Of a DNA stretch of 64,000 nt, positions 1 through 9,932 are shown piece after piece. Below the pieces are notes generated by a model. It saw only the letters and a program-made list of their open reading frames with translations. It was not told the origin of the DNA and did no database searches. Each line of letters opens with the position of its first letter. The stretch's first letter is position 1. The position numbers and the translations under genes are program-made. This DNA is from Rhodovastum atsumiense. GTDB taxonomy: Bacteria; Pseudomonadota; Alphaproteobacteria; Acetobacterales; Acetobacteraceae. The DNA is taken from the NCBI RefSeq assembly GCF_937425535.1, contig NZ_OW485601.1, forward strand, positions 5,749,501-5,813,500, read 5' to 3'.

Positions 1-1
1 C

Positions 2-271
2 AACGGCGTCCGCTCGATCGCCCGCGGCACGGTGCCGCTCGCGCTGTTCGGCCGGGAGGGCTACGCGGCGCTGATGGGGCAACTGGCGGCGCCTGCCCTG
101 CTGGCGCAGGCGGCCTCGCCGGCGATCGGGACGGTGCTGATCGCGCAGGTCGGCCCCGTCGCGACGACCCTGCTGCTGTGCGCGGCGGCGGGGATCAACA
201 TCGCCTTGTGCCTGGTGCTGCTGGCCATCGCCCCGGTCAAACGGATCGGGGCCGCACCGCCGCGCCCCTGA
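2..271 (+). CDS. MFS transporter, C-terminal fragment
   Basis: This is the last 89 residues of an inner-membrane protein whose start lies before the window. It reads in frame from the first bases to a TGA. Two hydrophobic Ala/Leu-rich stretches are visible, roughly residues 30-55 and 60-82 of the fragment, and the end is a short basic tail (KRIGAAPPRP). The segment 'NGVRSIARGTVPLALFG' followed by a membrane helix resembles the loop before the last helices of bacterial major facilitator transporters. The substrate cannot be read from this fragment. A Fur-box-like palindrome lies 31 bp after the stop codon but cannot serve as its promoter. Confidence 0.7.
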   Translation, partial: NGVRSIARGTVPLALFGREGYAALMGQLAAPALLAQAASPAIGTVLIAQVGPVATTLLLCAAAGINIALCLVLLAIAPVKRIGAAPPRP

Positions 272-302
272 AGGTGCGAGCGGGACGGCACCCTGTCGAA
301 AT

Positions 303-327
303 GCTATTGCGAGTCAGTCGCAATAGC
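303..327. promoter_or_regulatory. Fur-box-like perfect palindrome
   Basis: GCTATTGCGA and TCGCAATAGC form perfect 10-bp arms around a 5-nt centre. The core TTGCGA-N5-TCGCAA resembles ferric-uptake-regulator sites of alphaproteobacteria and pseudomonads. No convincing gene starts on either side: the MFS gene ends at 271 and cysNC ends at 551, both pointing toward the site. It could also be a hairpin terminator for the MFS gene. Confidence 0.4.
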
Positions 328-550
328 AGTAAAGACTTCGGCGTCGGCCACGATGACGGCCCGATCTTGCAGGAGCGCCGCGGCCCGGGTCCGCCCGACC
401 GGGTCGCGGCATTCCTGGCGACAACCGGCGGTTCCCCTCTCTCTCGCGCCCGCCGGAGTGTCCGCGCACTGCCACCGCCGGCGCATCCGACCGGTTCCGG
501 CCCGGATCGGCGCCCCGGCGGTGGCAGGTCATGTTGAACCGCGAAAGACC

Positions 551-2452
551 TCAGGACCGCTTTACCGCGCGGGCGCTCGGCAACATCAGCTTGCCCTCGA
601 TATGGGCGGCCAGGCGCTCGGCCGCCTGCGCCGCGCTGCCCGCCGTGGTATCGACGACGAGATCGGGCGCCTCCGGGATCTCGTAGGGCGCATCGATGCC
701 GGTGAAGCCGGCGAGCTTGCCCGCCCGCGCCGCCGCATACAGCCCCTTGGGATCGCGCCGTTCGCAGGTGTCGCGGTCGGCGTGGATATGGATCTCGTGG
801 AACCCTTCGCCCACCGTCGTGCGGGCCAGTGTCCGGTCGACCGCGCGCGGCGAGATCAGCGCCACCAGCACCACCATCCCGGCATCAGCCATCATGCGCG
901 CCACCACGGCGGCGCGGCGCACGTTCTCGTGCCGGTCGGCCGGCGAGAAGCCGAGATCGCGCGACAGCCGCGCCCGCAACGTATCGCCGTCCAGCACCGC
1001 CACGTCGAGGCCGTGCCGGAACAGCAATGCCTCGGTGGCGCGCGCGATCGTGCTCTTGCCCGCGCCGGGCAGGCCGGTCATCCAGAACACGCCACTGCGG
1101 TGACCCTTCGCCTGCGCCCGTTCCCAGGTGCTGACCGCGCTGTCGACCGGGAACACCGAGGGCGCGGCGACGGCGAGCGGCGCCGGGCCGAGCAGCGGGG
1201 CGCCGCCGACGATCTGCTGGTGACGGTCCACCAGCACGCCGCGCCCGCCGGCGCCGGCGGCAGCGAAGGGATCGAACAGGACGCCTTCCGGGGCCGCCAG
1301 CGTGATCTCGGCGAAGCCCTCGGGCGGCACGTGGTCGGCGGGGTGTTCGGTCAGGTCCTCGATCTGCAGCACGGACTCGATCGCCGCCACCGTCACCGTG
1401 TGCTCGGCGGTGGCCAGCCGCAGGCGGAAGGATTCACCCACCCGCAACGGCTCCTGCCGCAACCAGAACAGCCGGGCGCGCAGCCGCGCCGCCCGCAGCG
1501 GCGGCTGGCCGGGCGGATGCAGCAGGTCGCCGCGATCCACTACCACGTCGGGTTCCAGCACCAGCGCCACCGACTGGCCGGCGACGGCGGCGATCTGGGG
1601 ATTGGTGTGCCAGCCTTCGATCGCGGCGATGCGCGCCAGCGTGCCGTGCGGGCCGACCACCACGGCATCGCCGACCTTCAGCCGGCCGCTCTCGATCCGC
1701 CCGACCACCAGCCGCCGGTCATCGAACCGATAGACGTCCTGCACCGGCAGGCGCAGCGGCCCCTCCGCCTGCGAGGGCAGCGGCGGCACCTGCGCCAGGG
1801 CCTCGGTCAGCGTCGGTCCTTCGTACCAGGGCGTGTGCTCCGATCGCGCGGCCACGTTGTCGCCATGCCGCGCCGAGGCCGGGATCAGCACCACCGGGCG
1901 GATTTCCAGCCGCTCGAGCAGGGCCAGGACGGCGCTGCTGGCGGAAGCGATGCGGTCCTGGTCGAAGTCGAGCAGGTCGGCCTTGTTGAGCACCACGATG
2001 ACGTGCCGCACACCGATCAGGCGCAGCAGCACGGCATGGCGGCGGGTCTGCTCCTGCGCGCCCTCGGCGATGTCCACCACCAGCACCGCGGCACCGGCCC
2101 CGGCGGCGCCGGTGACCATGTTGCGCAGGAACTGCCGGTGGCCGGGCGCATCGACGATGACGAAGGGCCGGCCATCCAGCACGAACGGCAGGCGGGTGCT
2201 GTCGATCGTCACCCCCTGGTCGCGCTCGGCCTGCAGGCTGTCGAGCAGGAACGACCATTCCACCTTCAACCCGCGCCGCTCGCTGGAGGCGATGACGGCA
2301 TCGACCCGGCCTTCCGCCAGGTTGCCGGTGTCGTACAGCAACCGACCGATCAGCGTCGATTTGCCGTGGTCGACATGGCCGACGATGACGATCGGTGTCG
2401 TCGCGGTCGGCGGCGGGACCGTGACGGCCTCGACCGCGGGAGCCTCGGACAT
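551..2452 (-). CDS. cysNC: Bifunctional sulfate adenylyltransferase subunit 1 / APS kinase
   Basis: This 633-residue fusion joins a CysN GTPase to a CysC kinase. CysN couples GTP hydrolysis to APS synthesis with CysD, and CysC phosphorylates APS to PAPS. The GTPase part has G1 GHVDHGKST near residues 25-33, DAPGH (G3) and NKAD (G4). The C-terminal part, from about residue 440, has a second P-loop, GLPGAGKST, followed by a CysC-type fold. I chose the ATG at 2452, giving [10 protein letters not shown], because it lies 16 bp after the cysD stop; the frame stays open to 2518 but that extension would overlap cysD. It is the last gene of cysH-cysD-cysNC and acts in the cytoplasm. Confidence 0.93.
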   Translation of the reverse strand: MSEAPAVEAVTVPPPTATTPIVIVGHVDHGKSTLIGRLLYDTGNLAEGRVDAVIASSERRGLKVEWSFLLDSLQAERDQGVTIDSTRLPFVLDGRPFVIVDAPGHRQFLRNMVTGAAGAGAAVLVVDIAEGAQEQTRRHAVLLRLIGVRHVIVVLNKADLLDFDQDRIASASSAVLALLERLEIRPVVLIPASARHGDNVAARSEHTPWYEGPTLTEALAQVPPLPSQAEGPLRLPVQDVYRFDDRRLVVGRIESGRLKVGDAVVVGPHGTLARIAAIEGWHTNPQIAAVAGQSVALVLEPDVVVDRGDLLHPPGQPPLRAARLRARLFWLRQEPLRVGESFRLRLATAEHTVTVAAIESVLQIEDLTEHPADHVPPEGFAEITLAAPEGVLFDPFAAAGAGGRGVLVDRHQQIVGGAPLLGPAPLAVAAPSVFPVDSAVSTWERAQAKGHRSGVFWMTGLPGAGKSTIARATEALLFRHGLDVAVLDGDTLRARLSRDLGFSPADRHENVRRAAVVARMMADAGMVVLVALISPRAVDRTLARTTVGEGFHEIHIHADRDTCERRDPKGLYAAARAGKLAGFTGIDAPYEIPEAPDLVVDTTAGSAAQAAERLAAHIEGKLMLPSARAVKRS

Positions 2453-2468
2453 CTGCCTGTTCTCCCGC

Positions 2469-3263
2469 TCAGAGATAGCCGGCGATCCGCAGGCGCTCGA
2501 AGGCGTCCTCGGATTCATGGTCCATGGCGCGGCCGGCGCGCTCGGCCTCGCGCGTAGCCTGCAGCTCGGCGATGATCTCAGCGATGGTGGTGGCCTCGCT
2601 CACCACCGGCTGGGTGATGTCCTGGTCGCCGAGCGAGCGGTAGCGGCGGCCGTCGCGGGCGAAATAAAGGTCCACCACCGGGATGCCCTCGCGCTCGATG
2701 TAGCGCCAGACATCGATCTCGCGCCAGGCGAGCAGCGGATGCACCCGCACATGCGCCCCCGGCTCGACCGGGGCGACGAACTGGTCCCAGAACTCCGGCG
2801 GCTGGTTGCGCACGTCCCAGCGATGCCCGGCCCCGCGCGGGCTGAACACCCGCTCCTTGGCCCGCGTCGCCTGCTCGTCGCGGCGGATGCCGGCAATCAC
2901 CCCGGCGAAGCGTTCCCGCTCGATCAGGTTGGCAAGGCCCACGGTCTTGCGCGCCGCCGAGCGCGCCGCGGGCGGCAGCGTGGGATCGATCTCATCGACC
3001 GGTGGGCAGCCACCGATGCGGAGGTCGAGACTCCATTCGACGGCATAGCGGTCGCGGAAGGCGTACATCTCCGGGAATTTCCGGCCGGTATCGACATGCA
3101 GCACCGGAAACGGCACCCGCCCCAGGAACGCCTTGCGCGCGAGCCAGACCAGCACGTTGGAATCCTTGCCGAGCGACCACAACAGCCCGAGCGGGCGCAG
3201 GCGCCGGTACGCCTCGCGCAGGATGAAAATGCTCTGGCTTTCGAGGTGATCGAGATCGGTCAT
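2469..3263 (-). CDS. cysD: Sulfate adenylyltransferase subunit 2
   Basis: CysD is the catalytic subunit of ATP sulfurylase, making APS from ATP and sulfate with the CysN GTPase. The protein has 264 residues, shorter than the roughly 300 of E. coli. The PP-loop reads SLGKDS at residues 30-35, where most family members have S[IG]GKDS. The following [17 protein letters not shown] block is typical of the family, as are the later [12 protein letters not shown] and RYRSLGDQD stretches. The start codon overlaps the cysH stop by 4 bp (ATGA), so the two are probably translationally coupled. cysNC follows after 16 bp. Confidence 0.93.
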   Translation of the reverse strand: MTDLDHLESQSIFILREAYRRLRPLGLLWSLGKDSNVLVWLARKAFLGRVPFPVLHVDTGRKFPEMYAFRDRYAVEWSLDLRIGGCPPVDEIDPTLPPAARSAARKTVGLANLIERERFAGVIAGIRRDEQATRAKERVFSPRGAGHRWDVRNQPPEFWDQFVAPVEPGAHVRVHPLLAWREIDVWRYIEREGIPVVDLYFARDGRRYRSLGDQDITQPVVSEATTIAEIIAELQATREAERAGRAMDHESEDAFERLRIAGYL

Positions 3264-4045
3264 GGCTCATTTCCGGTGGCTGGGGTCGCGGAAGGAGAAG
3301 CGGGGATTGGCTGGGGGAAAACCGGCTGTGGGTCGGGGCGCCGCGAGGCCGGGGAGCGATGGATGCCGCATTCGGTCTTGCCCGACCCGGCCCAGCGGCC
3401 GGCGCGGACATCCTCGCCCGGGCCCACGGCGCGGGTACAGGGGGCGCAGCCGATCGAGGGAAAGCCGCGCGCCACCAGCGGATGCGCCGGCAGGTCGCGC
3501 CGGCGGATCTCGGCGGCGATCTCGGCCGCGCTCCATTCGGCCAGGGGATTGAGCTTGACCCGGCCATCCACCTCTTCGCGCAGCGGCAGCACGGCCCGGC
3601 CGGCTGACTGGTAGCGCTTGCGCCCGCTGATCCAGGCATCGAACGGCGCCAGCGCGTGTTCGAGCGGCGCGACCTTGCGCAGCGCACAGCAATCATCGGG
3701 GATGAAGCGATGCAGCGTGCCGTCCGGATCGATCCGGGCCAGGGCGGCGGCGTCCGGCTGCACCACCCGCAGGTCGGTCAGGCCGAGTCGCGCAACGAGC
3801 TGCGTGCGATAGGCGAGGGTTTCAGGAAAATGCTTGCCGGTGTCGAGGAACAGCACCGGCAAGCCGGGATCGATCCCGGCGACCAGGGCCAGCAGCAGCG
3901 CGGATTCGGCCCCGAAGGATGAAACCACGGCGATGTGGCCATGGTGGGTGCGCACGATGGCCTCGCGCAGGAGGTCGATGGCAGCCCCGGCCTTCGGGAA
4001 AAGCGGATCGACCGGCTGTAGCGCGCGGGCATGGAATGTCGTCAC
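3260..4045 (-). CDS. cysH: Phosphoadenylyl/adenylyl-sulfate reductase (Fe-S type)
   Basis: CysH reduces APS or PAPS to sulfite with thioredoxin. The 261-residue protein has a PP-loop region (AVVSSFGAESA), LDTGKHFPETLAYR, and a CC pair (DDCCALRK) plus CAPCT...ECGIH. The CC...CXXC pattern marks the [4Fe-4S] class, usually APS reductases; enzymes without these cysteines use PAPS. I chose the GTG at 4045 (VTTFHARALQ), preceded by a run of six G. An upstream ATG at 4111 in the same frame lies in AT-rich, promoter-like DNA and is less likely. It is the first gene of the operon. The fused APS kinase downstream leaves the true substrate open. Confidence 0.9.
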   Translation of the reverse strand: MTTFHARALQPVDPLFPKAGAAIDLLREAIVRTHHGHIAVVSSFGAESALLLALVAGIDPGLPVLFLDTGKHFPETLAYRTQLVARLGLTDLRVVQPDAAALARIDPDGTLHRFIPDDCCALRKVAPLEHALAPFDAWISGRKRYQSAGRAVLPLREEVDGRVKLNPLAEWSAAEIAAEIRRRDLPAHPLVARGFPSIGCAPCTRAVGPGEDVRAGRWAGSGKTECGIHRSPASRRPDPQPVFPQPIPASPSATPATGNEP

Positions 4046-4389
4046 GATGCCCCCCGACCTTCGGCGCGGTGAACCTGACCGCAAAATGTACGTTGTAATT
4101 TTGTCATTCAAGCATGTTTTACGTTATCTTATTGCAATTCATGACGGCCATGCATCGCTCGCGCGTGATGGCGAGGCGCGCCGATTTCCCGGCCCAATGA
4201 CAAGGACACAGGCTGACCTCCCGCTGACCGTCCGGCCAGTTGGTTGCACACGTGATAAAGCCATTCGGCCGCGTGCCCCGACAAAGGGCACGCGGCGGAT
4301 CAACCGTGGGGCCGGCGATTCATCTCACGCCATATTGGCGTGCTTGATACTTATACCAGTGCCGCCGGAGGTCGCGATTAAGATCGTGT
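4046..4389. promoter_or_regulatory. AT-rich leader upstream of the cys operon
   Basis: This 344-bp gap separates the cysH start from the end of cysE; both genes are on the minus strand. The part next to cysH (about 4080-4145) is strikingly AT-rich for this genome. Read on the minus strand it contains TTGAAT and, 15 nt later, TACATT, a possible sigma70-like promoter. No operator sequence can be named with confidence, and I see no gene in the rest. Confidence 0.35.
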
Positions 4390-5259
4390 TTAGATCGTGT
4401 AATTGAACGCTTCGTACGACAGATCCCGCAGAATCTGGTCCATGGTCTGGGAAGGCCGATCCGGCGTTTCCGTCCGGATCACCCGCGCCGGCACCCCCGC
4501 GACGGTCGCATGGGCGGGCACCGGCCGCAGCACCACCGAGCCGGCGGCGATGCGGGCGTTCTCGCCGACCACGATGTTGCCGAGCACCTTCGCCCCCGCC
4601 CCGATCATGACGCCGCGGCGGACCTTGGGGTGGCGGTCGCCCGCCTCCTTGCCGGTGCCCCCGAGGGTGACGTTCTGCAGCATCGAGACATCGTCTTCCA
4701 GCTCGGCGGTCTCGCCCACCACCAGGCCGGTGGCATGGTCAAGGAAGATGCCCTGCCCGAACCGGGCGGCCGGATGGATGTCGGTCTGGAACACCTCGGA
4801 GGAGCGGCTCTGCAGATACAGCGCGAAATCACGCTCGCCGTTGCCCCAGAGCCAGTGCGTCAGGCGATGCGCCTGGATGGCGTGGAACCCCTTGAAATAC
4901 AGGAACGGCTCGATGAACCGTTCGCAGGCCGGATCGCGCTCGTAGACCGCGGTGATATCCGCGCGCACCGCCGTGCCGATCGCCGGATCCGCCGCCAGCG
5001 CGCGATGGAAGGCCTGCACGATCAACGGCAGGGAGATCACGTCGTTCTTCAGGCGTGAGGCGACGCGATGCACCACCGCGCCTTCGAAACTGGGCTGGTT
5101 GATGATGGAATCGAGAAACAGCGGCGCGAGCTGGGGGGCGCAATGATAGGCCTCCTCCGCTTCCTGCCGCAGGCGCGACCACAGGGAATCTGTGAATTCC
5201 TGCAGATCCTGCGGGTTTCGGGAGACCAGGGTCAGGTGGCCGAGGGTCGGACGCGGCAT
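4390..5259 (-). CDS. cysE: Serine O-acetyltransferase
   Basis: CysE acetylates L-serine with acetyl-CoA to make O-acetylserine, the acceptor for the sulfide produced by the adjacent sulfate-reduction operon. The 289-residue protein has the helical N-terminal SATase domain followed, from about residue 165, by a left-handed beta-helix of hexapeptide repeats (IHPAARFGQGIFLDHATG, LEDDVSMLQNVTLGG). The catalytic His-Asp region is seen in GFHAIQAHRLTHWLW and FLDHATG. It ends in a flexible tail where cysteine feedback and cysteine-synthase binding occur in known enzymes; the final residue is isoleucine, as in the classical CysK-binding tail. It is transcribed in the same direction as cysHDN but separated by 344 bp. 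Confidence 0.93.
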   Translation of the reverse strand: MPRPTLGHLTLVSRNPQDLQEFTDSLWSRLRQEAEEAYHCAPQLAPLFLDSIINQPSFEGAVVHRVASRLKNDVISLPLIVQAFHRALAADPAIGTAVRADITAVYERDPACERFIEPFLYFKGFHAIQAHRLTHWLWGNGERDFALYLQSRSSEVFQTDIHPAARFGQGIFLDHATGLVVGETAELEDDVSMLQNVTLGGTGKEAGDRHPKVRRGVMIGAGAKVLGNIVVGENARIAAGSVVLRPVPAHATVAGVPARVIRTETPDRPSQTMDQILRDLSYEAFNYTI

Positions 5260-5506
5260 TGGCGAGGTCTCCTGCCTGAGGGGCTGTGCAGGGCGGGTGA
5301 GCGAGGTGGCGATGGCGCAGCTATGTCGGTGCGGTCACCGGAAGGCGCAAGCGAGGCCGGGTAAAGATTCACTTCCGGGCCGGCCGCGATGTTTCGCTTA
5401 TGTCCATACCACGCCACCGACAAGCGAATTGCCCGAATGCGAGAGATGCCGCCGGGCGCATGCTCTCATCGCGGTGGGATAACGATCCGGGCCGCGCGCC
5501 TCGCCA

Positions 5507-6175
5507 TCAGGTTGCCAGCAGGTCGCTGGTCACGAAGGGAACGCCGAAGGTGCGCTGCAGCCGCTCGCGGGCGATGTCGATGCTGCTGTGGCCGGATGCC
5601 GCGGGCAGGCCGATCCCGCGGCAGGCATCCTCGATCACCACCACCGAGAATCCCAGCGCCACCGCGTCCTCGGCCGACCAGGCCACGCAGAAATCCGTAG
5701 CAAGCCCGGTCAGGAACAGCCGCCGGAACCCGCGCGCGCGCAACCAGGCATCCAGGCAGGTCGAGGTGGTGCGGTCGTTCTCGCGGAAAGCCGAGTAGCT
5801 GTCCACCGAAGGATGCCAGCCCTTGCGCAGGATCAATTCGATGCGCGCCTGGTCGAGCCCGTTATGCAGGGCCGCCCCCGGGCTGCCTTGCACGCAATGA
5901 TCGGGCCACAGCGTCTGCGGCCCGTACGGCGCGCCGACCGTCTCGAACGGCGCCCGCCCCGGGTGGGCACTGGCAAAGGAGGCGTGCCCCGGCGGGTGCC
6001 AGTCCTGGGTGGCGACCGCATGCCGGAACGGCCCGGCAAGCAGGCGGTTGATCACCGGCAGCACGGCATCGCCGTCCGGGACCGCCAGCGCGCCACCGGG
6101 CATGAAGTCCGGTTGGACATCGACCAACAGCAACGCGTCCGTGACCGGATCGATGCGGATGCGCTCGGCCATCAT
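5507..6175 (-). CDS. pncA: Nicotinamidase / pyrazinamidase
   Basis: This isochorismatase-fold amidase of 222 residues converts nicotinamide to nicotinate in NAD salvage. The catalytic aspartate is in LLVDVQPDF (D19), the lysine in LILRKGWH and the nucleophilic cysteine in GLATDFCVAWSA. The metal-site motif TQDWHPPGHASF is also present. Two ATG codons are adjacent at the start; either could be used. It begins 10 bp after the stop of the E2 gene, so it is probably the last gene of that operon, although the pathways are not obviously linked. Confidence 0.93.
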   Translation of the reverse strand: MMAERIRIDPVTDALLLVDVQPDFMPGGALAVPDGDAVLPVINRLLAGPFRHAVATQDWHPPGHASFASAHPGRAPFETVGAPYGPQTLWPDHCVQGSPGAALHNGLDQARIELILRKGWHPSVDSYSAFRENDRTTSTCLDAWLRARGFRRLFLTGLATDFCVAWSAEDAVALGFSVVVIEDACRGIGLPAASGHSSIDIARERLQRTFGVPFVTSDLLAT

Positions 6176-6185
6176 CCCTCTCCCC

Positions 6186-7406
6186 TTATTCCATGAACAG
6201 CGCGGCCGGCTGTTCCAGCCGCGCCTTCACCTCCTGCACGAAGGTCGCCGCGTCCCAGCCATCGATCACGCGATGATCGAAGGAGCACGACAGGTTCATC
6301 ATCCGTCGCGCCACGATTCCTCCCCCCTGCACCACCGGCTGCTCGACGATGCGGTTGACCCCGACAATCGCCACTTCCGGCGGATTGATCAACGGCGTGC
6401 TGACGATGCCGCCGAGCGGGCCGAGGCTGGTGATGGTCAGCGTCGAACCGCTCAGCTCCTCGCGCCCGGCGTGGCCCTCGCGCGCCGCCGCCGCGAGCCG
6501 GGCGATGCCGGCGGCAGCCTGCCAGAGGTCCAGCGCCTCGGCATGGCGCAGCACCGGCACCATCAGCCCGCCCGGCGTCTGCACGGCGATGCCGGCATGC
6601 AGGGCGGCATGGCGGCGCAGGATCCCGGCCGCGTCGTCGTACTGCGCATTCACCTGCGGCACGCGCCGGATCGCGCCGACCAGGGCCCGCAGCAGGAAGG
6701 GCAGCAGCGTCAGATGCGGCCGGCCGGGATGGCGCGCATTCAGGTCCGCGCGCAGGTCCTCGAGCGCGCCGACATCGATGGTCTCGACATAGGAAAAATG
6801 CGGGATGCGGCGCCAGGACTCCTCCAGCCGCTCGGCGATGCGCCGGCGCAACCCGGTCAGGCGCAGGTCCTCGACCTCCGTGCGGAGTGGCGTGGGGAGG
6901 GCTGCGCCGTCGCGCAGATGTGCGTCGAGATCGGCATGAGTGACCCGCCCTTCCGGTCCGCTGCCGGCAATGCCGTGCAGATCGATGCCGAGGGCGCGGG
7001 CGCGTTGCCGCACCGCCGGCGCTGCCAGCACGCGCGCCGCCGACGCGGGCAGCGTCGCCACCGGAGCCCTGGCCTCATGCCCATCGACGCCCACATTCCT
7101 GGCCGGGGACGCCTCCCCCATCGCTGCCGCCGGCCTGGATTGCGCCAGCGCCGGCTGCGGCTTTTCCTCCACCTCCAGCACGATCAGCTCCGAGCCCACG
7201 GGAATCCGCTCGCCCGGCGCGCCCTTCATCGAAACCACGGTCCCGGCGCGCGGACTGGGAATTTCCACCGTCGCCTTGTCGGTCATCAGCTCGACCATCG
7301 GCGCGTCCTCGGCGATCGCATCGCCCGGCCGGACATGCCAGGCGATCAGCTCGGCCTCGGCGATGCCCTCGCCGATATCGGGCAGGCGGAAGACGAAGCG
7401 CCCCAT
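6186..7406 (-). CDS. bkdB: Branched-chain 2-oxoacid dehydrogenase E2 (dihydrolipoamide acyltransferase)
   Basis: E2 forms the core of the complex and transfers the acyl group from lipoate to CoA. The 406-residue protein has one lipoyl domain with lysine K44 in ELMTDKATVEIPS, a peripheral-subunit-binding domain around residues 120-155 (APAVRQRARALGIDLHGIAG) and a catalytic domain ending in SFDHRVIDGWDAATFV, which has the HXXXDG active-site motif. It begins 3 bp after E1beta. Sequence and gene order fit the branched-chain complex (E1alpha, E1beta, E2) better than pyruvate dehydrogenase, but an acetoin-type complex is not fully excluded. No E3 gene is present nearby, so dihydrolipoamide dehydrogenase must come from elsewhere. 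Confidence 0.88.
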   Translation of the reverse strand: MGRFVFRLPDIGEGIAEAELIAWHVRPGDAIAEDAPMVELMTDKATVEIPSPRAGTVVSMKGAPGERIPVGSELIVLEVEEKPQPALAQSRPAAAMGEASPARNVGVDGHEARAPVATLPASAARVLAAPAVRQRARALGIDLHGIAGSGPEGRVTHADLDAHLRDGAALPTPLRTEVEDLRLTGLRRRIAERLEESWRRIPHFSYVETIDVGALEDLRADLNARHPGRPHLTLLPFLLRALVGAIRRVPQVNAQYDDAAGILRRHAALHAGIAVQTPGGLMVPVLRHAEALDLWQAAAGIARLAAAAREGHAGREELSGSTLTITSLGPLGGIVSTPLINPPEVAIVGVNRIVEQPVVQGGGIVARRMMNLSCSFDHRVIDGWDAATFVQEVKARLEQPAALFME

Positions 7407-7409
7407 GGC

Positions 7410-8423
7410 TCAGCCCTCCAGCGCCCGCCGCATGCCGGCGGCAACACGGTGCGGCCCCGGGAAATAGGCCCATTCCAGCGCGTGCGGATACGGCGTGTCC
7501 CAGCCGGTCACCCGCTCGATCGGCGCTTCGAGGTGGTGGAAGCAATGCTCCTGCACCAGCGCCGAGAGTTCCGCGCCGAAGCCACCGGTGCGCGTCGCCT
7601 CGTGCACGACCACGCAACGACCGGTGCGTCGCACCGAGGCGGTGATGGTCTCGATGTCCAGCGGGATCAGCGTGCGCAAATCGATTACCTCGGCGTCGAT
7701 GCCGCTTTCCGCCACCGCCGCCAGGGCCACGTGCACCATGGTGCCATAGGCGAGCACCGTCAGGTCCTCGCCCTCCCGTACCACCGCCGCCTGGCCGAGC
7801 GGCACCGCGTAATAGCCCTCCGGCACCTCGGCCCTGGGATGCCCCGCCCAGGGCACGGCCGGCCGCTCGGGATGGCCGTCGAAGGGACCGCCATAAAGGC
7901 GCTTGGGCTCGAAGAAGATGACCGGGTCGTCGTCCTCGATGGCGCTGATCAGCAGGCCCTTGGCGTCGTAGGGATTGGACGGGATCACCGTCTTCAGCCC
8001 GCAGACATGGGTGAAGATCGCCTCCGGGCTCTGGCTGTGCGTCTGCCCGCCGAAAATGCCGCCGCCGCAGGGCGCGCGCACGGTGATCGGGGCCGTGAAA
8101 TCCCCGGCCGAGCGGTAGCGCAGCCGCGCCGCCTCGGAAACCAGTTGGTCGGTCGCCGGATAGATGTAGTCGGCGAACTGGATCTCGATCACCGGCCGCA
8201 GCCCGTACGCCCCCATGCCGACGGCGACGCCGATGATGCCGGCCTCGGCGATCGGGGTGTCGAAGCAGCGCGCCGGGCCGTGCTTCCTCTGCAGCCCCTC
8301 GGTGCAGCGGAACACGCCGCCGAAATAGCCGACATCCTCGCCGAAGATCACCACGTCCGGATCGCGCGCGAGCATCACGTCCATGGCCGAATTGAGCGCC
8401 TGCACCATCGTCATCGCCGGCAT
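7410..8423 (-). CDS. bkdA2: Branched-chain 2-oxoacid dehydrogenase E1 beta
   Basis: E1 beta pairs with E1 alpha to decarboxylate 2-oxoacids from valine, leucine and isoleucine using thiamine diphosphate. The protein has 337 residues. The transketolase-like pyrimidine-binding domain begins with TMVQALNSAMDVMLARDPDVVIFGEDV, here split as MTMVQALNSAMDV and VVIFGEDVGYFGGVF; the conserved glutamate is in GEDVG. A C-terminal transketolase domain follows (DLRTLIPLDIETI, VVVHEATRTGGFG). It lies between E1alpha and E2 with gaps of only 3 bp on each side, so the three are certainly one transcription unit. Confidence 0.9.
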   Translation of the reverse strand: MPAMTMVQALNSAMDVMLARDPDVVIFGEDVGYFGGVFRCTEGLQRKHGPARCFDTPIAEAGIIGVAVGMGAYGLRPVIEIQFADYIYPATDQLVSEAARLRYRSAGDFTAPITVRAPCGGGIFGGQTHSQSPEAIFTHVCGLKTVIPSNPYDAKGLLISAIEDDDPVIFFEPKRLYGGPFDGHPERPAVPWAGHPRAEVPEGYYAVPLGQAAVVREGEDLTVLAYGTMVHVALAAVAESGIDAEVIDLRTLIPLDIETITASVRRTGRCVVVHEATRTGGFGAELSALVQEHCFHHLEAPIERVTGWDTPYPHALEWAYFPGPHRVAAGMRRALEG

Positions 8424-8426
8424 CGC

Positions 8427-9698
<1,272 letters not shown>

Positions 9699-9779
9699 TC
9701 AGCCGTTGCCGCATCGGGAGAGGTGCGCATCACGCGGGAAACCTCCCGCTCAATTCGCGTTTTTCACGCAGGCTTGATC

Positions 9780-9929
9780 TTGGGGCGTTGCCCCAAACCC
9801 CACCAGGAGGCTTCGCCTCCTGGACCTCCACCAAGGGCTTCGCCCTTGGAACCCATGACTCTGTGCCGCGCAGCGCGAACGGGATCCAAGGGCCTTGTGG
9901 CCCTTGGCAGGTCCAGGGCGGAGCCCTGG
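9780..9929. repeat. Cluster of GC-rich hairpin repeats
   Basis: Five short perfect or near-perfect palindromes follow one another: TTGGGGC/GCCCCAA (9780-9796), CCAGGAGGC/GCCTCCTGG (9803-9823), CCAAGGGC/GCCCTTGG (9831-9849), CCAAGGGCC/GGCCCTTGG (9886-9907) and CCAGGGC/GCCCTGG (9913-9929). The same units recur, inverted as a block, at 26172-26215 and 41851-42025, and singly at 14563-14583. They behave like a REP-type dispersed family placed in gaps between genes, and probably also terminate transcription here. Confidence 0.85.
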
Positions 9930-9932
9930 CCT

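Noticed and set aside
2453-2518. An earlier start for cysNC at 2518
   Set aside because: It would overlap cysD and adds no family sequence; ATG 2452 gives a normal CysN start.
4046-4111. An ATG start for cysH at 4111
   Set aside because: The added segment is AT-rich, looks like promoter DNA and does not resemble CysH N-termini; a GTG at 4045 follows a G-run.
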